DNA of 64,000 bases, taken from positions 6,216,655 to 6,280,654 of the forward strand of contig NC_056544.1 of NCBI RefSeq assembly GCF_910596095.1, in the 5' to 3' direction. The stretch comes from Thunnus maccoyii (Eukaryota > Chordata > Actinopteri > Scombriformes > Scombridae). The position numbers and the translations under genes were made by a program. The notes beneath the pieces are model-generated. The model was not told the DNA's origin and searched no databases. It was given only the letters and a program-made list of their open reading frames with translations. Below, piece after piece: positions 57,257 through 64,000 of the stretch; the first letter of the stretch is position 1; the number at the start of each line of letters is the position of its first letter.

Positions 57257-59733
57257 CTAATGATGATGCGGAGGATGGACGTGGTCGTGACTGTGATGGG
57301 GAGATGGAAGATTTTGAGTTTTATTCTGATTTGTATCCTGCTGATGGTGGGATTGATTCCGGTGAATGGTATGATGGTGGTGATGAGGATGATGATGATG
57401 AAGGTTGTGGTGATGAGTGGATCTCGGAGCTGTGATTTCCTCCTCTGGTTCATCAGTTTCCAGTTGACTTGTGGGTAATGTAGTTGGTTCATTGACACTC
57501 AACTGCGCTGTCTCGTTCGCCGTGATGCTGTTGTTGTTGCCGCTTGATAAAGTGGAATTAATCTGGGAGAGACAAAATAACTGTCATAACCATATTATGA
57601 TGTTGCTGTTCTTGCTTTAGAGCTACAAAAAACAGCTGCCTGCTCTGGCTGGAAAAAAGCGTAGTTTGCAGACCTGAAAATCAAAACAACAAGCTAAAAG
57701 AGGCTAAAACTTTAGAGCAGCAGAGTTAGTGGCAATCATTTATGGGTTTGCCACTACAAGTGACTGCTTTGACATTACATTGATCTATTGTTGATATTAA
57801 AAATATTTGTGAGTGCAGCTTTAAATAATTAATTATTTTTGATGAATTCATACTAAACACTGAAAATCACACGAAGAAATGTATGTTAATATACATAACT
57901 ACACATACAGATGTCTGTGTGTACTATGTGTGTATTTGAAGGAACACATGACACGTGAGTGTGTGAACGTGTGCATAAACAATATAATCATACATGCGTA
58001 CAAGCACTCACTCGTGTGTGTGTTTTGTGATTACTACTCACAGAGCAATTGCAGATATTTTTGTGATAGGTGGCTCTGATTGCAGCCTCTACATATGGGT
58101 AGTGCAGGAAACTGTACGGTAGCACTACATGGTAGGTGAGGAGACCACACCTGGAAACAAATGAGGAAGACAGAGAGAATCAAAATGTGCATGTTAATCA
58201 CTGCAGTGTTATCAGTTCCTTACTTATTGTCCAAATAGGCAAACACAGATGATCTAGTAACGTCTTTTATCTCAGAAACTCTCCATGTATTTCTTTTTAG
58301 TTTTTTGAGATAAGTCACACTTGTTTTCAAGAGTGGGTCCTAATTCTTGGATGTACTAAAATTCTCTAACACGAGCCAAAAGGTGGCAAAGAACATGTAT
58401 TATTAATGTAAAACCAACTTTAAAAGCATGACATAAAACCCTAAAATTGGCAGGCCAAGAGTGCTGAGACTGGTACTAATATTTTATGCATTTTAAGTTC
58501 ACACTGTAGTGTTATCAAAGAGCTCCAAATCCTGCTGGGGTTGTTTTTGCATGAGTCACAGAGAAATATCTTCTATGCAGTCTGTTGAGCTTCATGGTCC
58601 CTAAATCTGCTGGTGTTTTGACATAAAATCAAAATTTGATATAGCTGTCTTGAAGAGGAGGCTGGTCTTACCTATCATAGACCAGGAAGTCATCTTTGTC
58701 ACCATCCAGCTCCTCCCACACGTCACTTTGAAAGGGAGCCTGCTGATACACCGGAACATCAGGTGGAGCTTTTCTCTTCAGCTCCCAGTACATGGCTCTG
58801 GACAGAGCCTCTCGCTCATTTACTATCATGAAAGACACCTCCGTCAGTTTGCTGCGGTTCAGCCTGTCACGCAGACCTCCAATGCTACAGTGAGACAGAT
58901 AGAGGAGCAGATCGAGCTGAGTCACTTCACTGTTCATCCAGGCTGTTTCAAAGAAGAACTTGGTCCTTTTACTGCAAAACATTACAACTCTCAAATGAAA
59001 TGAGTGCACTTCATCTTCCTCCAGGTAATGCTGGCCACCTAAACAACTGCTGCTTTGCAAGATGATCAACCAGTTTATTTAATCATGTTCTACCAGCTGC
59101 AGTGACAGCTGGGAGTAAACAGACAACCATCTTCTTTGCTGCTATCTAAGAGTTCTTTTACCTTTTACTTAAAAACATCTGTTAATACCAGAATAGAATA
59201 CCAGACATACCAGTGTTGTGGGTCTAATTTTATAGAAATGCTCCACACTCAATCATTAACATGCCAATCTGGCCACTGTAATATGGCTAGATATTAGATC
59301 TTAAAGTCCTAAACAAGAAAGTACATTTTGTAAGTAAGAAAAAGTCTAATGAAGTGACAGTCTGAATTTGTTGTGTGGCAAATTGCAAATGTCTACTTCA
59401 AGAATAGTTAAAAACTATGTGGTGATGTGACCAAGTGCCACAAATGTGTGCTTGGTATGTTTGCGCTGTGGTCAAAAAATGCACCCCCTACCAAATAGCA
59501 ACATCCCTTCTAACTAACTAATTAGAATAATGAGTCAGCCTTAGAATCAATGAGCACTTTATTTTAAGGAATACAGTACATTTTGGGAAACACACTTATT
59601 CTTCTTCATGACAAGAGAAGAAGAAGAAGTCTTAACTCTGGGAAAAAAGCAAATAAGCATCCAGGGATTTCATAAAATGTTGAACTATTCCTTTAAATTA
59701 TTATTAGAAGAAAAATGTTGAGAGAATGTCAAG

Positions 59734-59798
<65 letters not shown>

Positions 59799-60265
59799 AT
59801 TTGAAACATGTTTCAATTTTAATTATTGATATTGTCTGTAAAACTGATGGCCTAACTGTTAATGTTAACTCTGGCCAAAACTTCGTCATTTCCCCCACCC
59901 CAACTTTCCTTAATGATAATGATGATTCTCTAATATGATTCTTACTAATTTAACTCTCCCTGTGACAATTTTGATACCCTGTGTATCACTGTTGTAGATT
60001 ATAATACTATACTAGTTTCATGAAGTCTGTTTTCTTACTTGGAGGCCTGAGTGAGACAGAACTGTCAGCTGGCCTTCAGTAGCGCCACCACCACCACACT
60101 TCCCAGCAGCTTCTGCATGGGTGCCTGTCCCTTTATGGTCCAGTTGGGGGCAGGTTTGCAGATCCTGGAGGCATTATTGCCCCCCTCTACCAGCAGAGAG
60201 ACTTGTGAGGCGCACAGCAGGCCTGGCAGGGCCGCGCACAGCCACAGCGACGAGAGAGAGTACAT
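57257..60265 (-). CDS. selenop2: Selenoprotein P2 (single selenocysteine), 4 coding exons
   Basis: Coding exons in transcript order: 60039-60265, 58672-58884, 58042-58150, 57257-57562; 855 bases, 284 aa, GT/AG with matching phases. It starts with a signal peptide (M-Y-S-L-S-S-L-W-L-C-A-A-L-P-G-L-L-C-A-S), then C-K-P-A-P-N-W-T-I and the thioredoxin-like segment V-V-V-V-A-L-L-K-A-S-U-Q-F-C with UGA-encoded Sec at residue 67 (U-x-x-C redox motif). Exon 3 carries P-V-Y-Q-Q and K-D-D-F-L-V-Y-D-R, exon 4 C-G-L-L-T-Y-H-V-V-L-P-Y-S-F-L, all typical of SELENOP. The last exon is N-glycosylation- and His-rich (heparin/metal binding) and stops at TAG without the multi-Sec C-terminal domain, which identifies the fish SelenoP2 (formerly Sepp1b) form. 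It is a secreted extracellular protein. A non-coding first exon probably lies at 61139. Confidence 0.94.
59561..59697. repeat. Fold-back repeat in selenop2 intron 2
   Basis: ATTTTAAGGAATACAGTACA near the left and, reverse-complemented, ATTTAAAGGAATAGTTCAAC at the right form an inverted repeat. The AGGAATAGTTCAACATTTT phrase is familiar from common fish repeats. The centre is (GAA)n. Confidence 0.6.
59736..59796. repeat. (TA)n microsatellite
   Basis: About 30 TA units inside selenop2 intron 2. They create spurious Ile-Tyr frames on both strands. Confidence 0.97.
60065..60067 (-). other. selenop2: Selenocysteine UGA codon of selenop2
   Basis: In-frame TGA within GCC AGC TGA CAG TTC TGT; the frame continues for 8 codons to a correct donor and through three more exons. 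Conventional gene finders would end the protein here. Confidence 0.93.
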
Positions 60266-61138
60266 TGTCCCCCCCCTGGCTGTCTATACTGGATCCAAAT
60301 GAGAAGACGTGCATTTAATTAGACAAGCAACAATTACAACTCTGAAGTTAATGAGATCAATGAAATTGATCAACCATGGATCTTCACATCCTTTGCTAAA
60401 GCCTCTATACTGTACATAAATATACTATCATATACTGTACTTAAATTCAAATGATATAAATGCAGTCTGTGGACTACAGTGCAGGGCAACACGTGCAGGC
60501 TGTCTGGTCTAAAAACAGATTCAGTCTTTGGCAGGTTTCCCCCAGCGCTGAAAACAACATGGCTCGTCAGTCTGATCCCATAATAATGAAAAAAGTAAAC
60601 CCTCATTGTCTCTCTTATCACATGTGGACATAATCTGCAAAGCGAGTTTGTTACGGGGTAAACAACCAACAGACTGAGTGTCGGGACAAATGGACGGACA
60701 GACTGGCAGGCATGCAGAAAAACAAAGAGAGCCAGGCACACAGACATCAACAGATCCAAAACTGCACTGCTTGTACAAACAGGCTCAAGATCACATTTTG
60801 TCAACTGTTGATTTAAAACTACTTAAAGTTTAGCGATCAGATTGCAGATTTGATCTAAATCAATACGTCAGTGTCTGGAAACACTTTTGTGTCCCACAAA
60901 TGTAGGCTAGTTATTGAAATCAAATGTATTAAGTGTTTGAAAATTGATTAACAAATTATTTTGAAGCTAAGAACAAAAAAAAACCTACCCATTTGAAAAG
61001 AATTAAAGTAAGAAATGAAAAGTACAACGGCATAACACATTTATGATTTGCTCATAATACAGGAGGAAAATAAGAGCAAAAATACTGACTTTTATTTACT
61101 TCAATAATATAAATAGGAGCCAGAACAGAAACTCTTAC

Positions 61139-61175
61139 CTCTGTCCTCTCCCTCTCTGTCCTGTGACCCACAAAC
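61139..61175 (-). other. selenop2: Probable non-coding first exon of selenop2
   Basis: GGACAGAG/GTAAGAG on the minus strand is a strong donor (exon end 61139). The matching acceptor TTGGATCCAG/TATAGAC ends at 60289, 23 bases before the ATG. The 5' limit is a guess based on the TATA-like motif at about 61195-61203. Confidence 0.5.
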
Positions 61176-61194
61176 AGGCAGCACACCCCTGTTG

Positions 61195-61203
61195 TTTTTA
61201 AAG
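61195..61203 (-). promoter_or_regulatory. selenop2: TATA-like motif of selenop2
   Basis: CTTTAAAAA on the minus strand, about 25-30 bases upstream of a plausible start near 61170. Confidence 0.3.
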
Positions 61204-61231
61204 CCTTTGCGGTTGAATAAGCACTTCCCCC

Positions 61232-62289
61232 AAATCAAACAGACAGAGGCAGAGAAACACACAGTACACAACCAGTGTAACACGTACTCGTTGTATAATT
61301 GTAAACACATTCAATTCATGATTATGTACATGCTACAGACAAAATAATGTTAGCATTGAGGATTCAAATGTGAAAGTATCTACATCACCAGTGCAGATAA
61401 GACTAGAAAGGTGGGGAATCTAAAATTCGGCAGGAAAGGCACGGGTGGAACTAATAACATTAATAATTGACTCCATTGAGGTTTATCGATTCCATGCTGA
61501 CTCATTGCCAAGGCTTACTGGGACACCTGGATGTTATAAATAAGACCTGTGCTTTTCCAATCCCATAGCACATACTAAATGTATACAGTACATGACTAAT
61601 TGTCACTTTTTCTGAAGTTGGTACACAGCAAAATCTACATTTAAATTTACAGTTTTATCCAACAATAAACCCAATTTAACAATATATATTTGTATTTATT
61701 TTCTGAGATCTTGCTGTTGCTGCTTCCACCTGCAGTTTATTGGAATTCCTGAGGTGCTGTGAGCAGCTCCTCCCATTCCTTCCAACGAAGAAAGTTTTTT
61801 TTGAGCATTTAATGTCTGTATTATTGACTCAACAGTAGAGAGATGACAGGAAATAAGGGGGAGAGAGAGAAGGGGAACAACCAAGATCCTCAGCTGGCTG
61901 GGTGTCATGATTCATGATCAGCACCTTAAACCCCCAGACCACCAGGGCATACAATCCAACTCCTCCACTTCCATTGTGCATTGCAAATTGTCACTGAAAA
62001 ATCAAGCACTTTAGTATGTACACTAAGTGTTTGAATACACATAACTTAGTCATTGGAAAAGTACTGAAATAGTATATAGTATAACTGGGACAGATGCTGT
62101 GAAAAAGGCCTATTAGCTGTATTGCTCCCTCCTCTCATGTCCTTGTTGGTAAGTCTAAACTTGTTGATCATTTCTTCTGGCAGATGTGTTTCCCTTGACA
62201 TATTAAATTATAAGTTAATATTGAACATTCATTTATAACCTCAACTTCTATAAATGAATCACTGTAACTTGCTGTTAATTTGATTACTC
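61232..62289. other. Upstream intergenic DNA, nothing recognised
   Basis: No supported gene; the minus frame at 61696-61908 lacks motifs. Confidence 0.4.
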
Positions 62290-62560
62290 TATGGCAAGGT
62301 CGGTCTGTCAGTCCAGACTGAAACATCTCAGCAACTACATGATGGATTGCCATTAAATTTTGTACAGGCATTCATGGTCTCAGGAGAATAAAGCCTTCTG
62401 ACTTTGGCGCTCCCTAAAACACAATTTTATTGTCCACAAAGGAGGAAAATTGTCTCTGGTCCATTTGGCAAATACCTACAAAACTAATGACATTTTCATC
62501 AGCCTCATCTGTACTTTGTTAGTGTCAATTGTCAAATGTTAACATAGTCCTGTTTACCAT
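62290..62560 (-). repeat. Dispersed repeat family A, copy 5
   Basis: Contains GTCAGTCCAGACTGAAACAT, CTCAGCAACTACATGATGGA, GGCATTCATGGTCTCAGGAG and ATCTGTACTTTGTTAGTGTC, in the same order and orientation as copy 4. Confidence 0.75.
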
Positions 62561-63198
62561 CAAAAGGCCTTCTGCTTTGTGATATTGATCCCATTACTGC
62601 GTAATATTTACTTTACTATGCATGAGTCAGGCTTTGGACTGTGTACAGGTGACTGCTACCATGTGACAAACAACTGTAAGATGCAAGAGGCCAAAATCAA
62701 TGACAATCAGCAGGAGAAGGTCAAAGTGACAGACTTACTGCAAAGAGTTGATTATCAAAGAAACAGTACTACAGTACTTGCATACAGTTCAATGCATTGA
62801 TCAGCCTGTATGTAAAATTTGTCATATACATCTTTCAATATCAACCTAAACGTTGTCTTCACATGGCAGTTCAACTCAGGATACAAGCCAACTGCAGAAC
62901 AAATATCTCTTTCACATGAATGATTTGCTAAAAGTCCAAATTGGGTCAAAGTAAAGTGTCAGTCTTTGTTTTATGCAGGGTAAAGTTAACTCTGACAGAA
63001 GCTACATGCTTCACCTGATAGGCCAGACAGAGTATTTTGTTACTACAGTGCTATTTGAGGAGACTTATGGTGAGTTGCTTTTTTTAAATCACTAATGGAG
63101 TCATGAGCTTCTGTTTTGATTCCAATCTAACCAGTGTAGTAATGGCAACAATGCTGTTCATCTGTTACTGAAAGCTGCCTGATATACTGTGCTGACCT

Positions 63199-63243
<45 letters not shown>

Positions 63244-64000
63244 GACAATTACAGCTGATTCTTTACAATCACTTTATTTTGTCACAGTGCCAGTGTTTTC
63301 AATATATATAATGTCATGTGACTTACTGTGGTTTGTCTGAGCTTTCATTGATACCTTTTGTGGTAACTACAACTGCACTGCAAATTTGAACACTTCAAGA
63401 CAGAGCAAACAGTCAAATGTCCAACTAATTGAAATTTACAATTGATCTAGTGTAGAATTACACTAGTTATTTACCAATGAAGGGTTTACTAACTTGATTT
63501 CCTTGTTGACTGAACACAGTGCTCCCTAATAAATTCTATGATGTGTTACTGAAAAACTGCAAAGGTTTCGAACATGTGATCAAAATGGGCTGCATGAGAA
63601 TTAAGGAAATCAAACTTAATTCTGCTGACAGTATTCCAATGATTTGTAACAGAGAATGTTAAGTCAGACAGCATGGTTTGAGACCAAAACCCACCAATTA
63701 TGTTTAAACTTTAAATGCAAATATCATTCCAGACATTCACTTTCATCCCAGTTTTGTGCTACAGCTTTACACATACCATCAAATGATGAATATTTGGGGT
63801 GAATTTGACCAAAAAATAAAGCTAACATAAAGTACAGGACAGTTTATTGTGTAATGTGTTTGCATGCCACAGTAGTCCTCATAATATCAGAATACTCAAC
63901 ACCCAGGATACAAGCTTATCTGCTTGCAGGACGTTTGAGTATCATGAATACTACCAGGGTTTTATTGTGCATGTAAATGCAGACAGAAACACTTGTTAAA
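62561..64000. other. Intergenic DNA with (CA)n at 63204-63240
   Basis: No supported gene. The 73-codon plus frame at 62579-62800 has no splice context. The CA microsatellite is perfect for about 18 units. Confidence 0.45.

Noticed and set aside
57212..57478. Met/Val-rich plus-strand frame
   Set aside because: Antisense of the CAT/CAC histidine codons in selenop2 exon 5.
57257..57562. Classical multi-Sec selenoprotein P
   Set aside because: The last exon ends in TAG after the His-rich segment, and no UGA-rich, Cys-rich tail follows; this fits the single-Sec form.
59704..59938. Ile-Tyr repeat frames on both strands
   Set aside because: (TA)n microsatellite.
60065..60265. 66-residue secreted mini-protein ending at TGA
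   Set aside because: The TGA is a selenocysteine codon: the frame continues with Q-F-C-L-T-Q-A-S to a correct splice donor and conserved SELENOP exons.
62579..62800. 73-codon plus-strand frame with several Cys
   Set aside because: Next to a dispersed repeat, with no acceptor or homologous motif recognised.

Overview
This is nuclear DNA from a bony fish, most likely a percomorph teleost. The reasons are AT-rich intron-bearing genes with GT/AG splice sites, many (CA)n/(TG)n microsatellites, Tc1/mariner, hAT and small inverted-repeat elements of teleost type, and a gene set (Pim-like kinase, fabp6, Elovl8-type elongase, single-selenocysteine selenoprotein P) that is characteristic of teleosts. 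Four protein-coding genes can be assembled exon by exon. All four lie on the minus strand.

Layout. 1-2.5 kb: a possible last exon of an unidentified plus-strand gene (637-795), then diverged local duplications. 3.6-8.5 kb: a complete eight-exon Pim-like serine/threonine kinase (4852-8530, 461 codons). Beside its 3' end is a broken partial copy of its own exons 5-6 (3994-4545), bracketed by two copies of a 260-bp module. 9.4-29 kb: a repeat-rich stretch with a Tc1 relic, a LINE 3' end, several inverted-repeat elements, and a hAT relic (26155-28919) that inserted into an older dispersed repeat and left a visible target duplication. 29.8-31.3 kb: the four-exon fabp6 gene (129 aa) with TATA box and poly(A) signals. 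31.3-48.3 kb: a gene-poor interval with repeats, purine tracts and several non-repetitive blocks that could be regulatory. 48.3-55.6 kb: an eight-exon Elovl8/Elovl4-type fatty-acid elongase (267 aa) whose last intron holds two non-autonomous transposons with readable target duplications. 56.9-61.2 kb: selenop2, with an in-frame UGA selenocysteine codon, a His-rich tail, no Sec-rich C-terminal domain and a candidate SECIS hairpin in the 3' UTR.

The genes do not form one pathway. Fabp6 (bile-acid/fatty-acid carrier) and the elongase both handle lipids; selenoprotein P is a secreted selenium/redox protein; the Pim-like kinase belongs to an expanded fish kinase group. Exon models rest on reading frame, splice-site and phase agreement; family names are from recall of protein families, with no database search. 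I found no wholly new system. The best leads are the kinase with its duplicated basic and Ser-rich N-terminal extension, the module-bracketed kinase pseudogene, the datable nested hAT insertion, and the selenop2 SECIS candidate.
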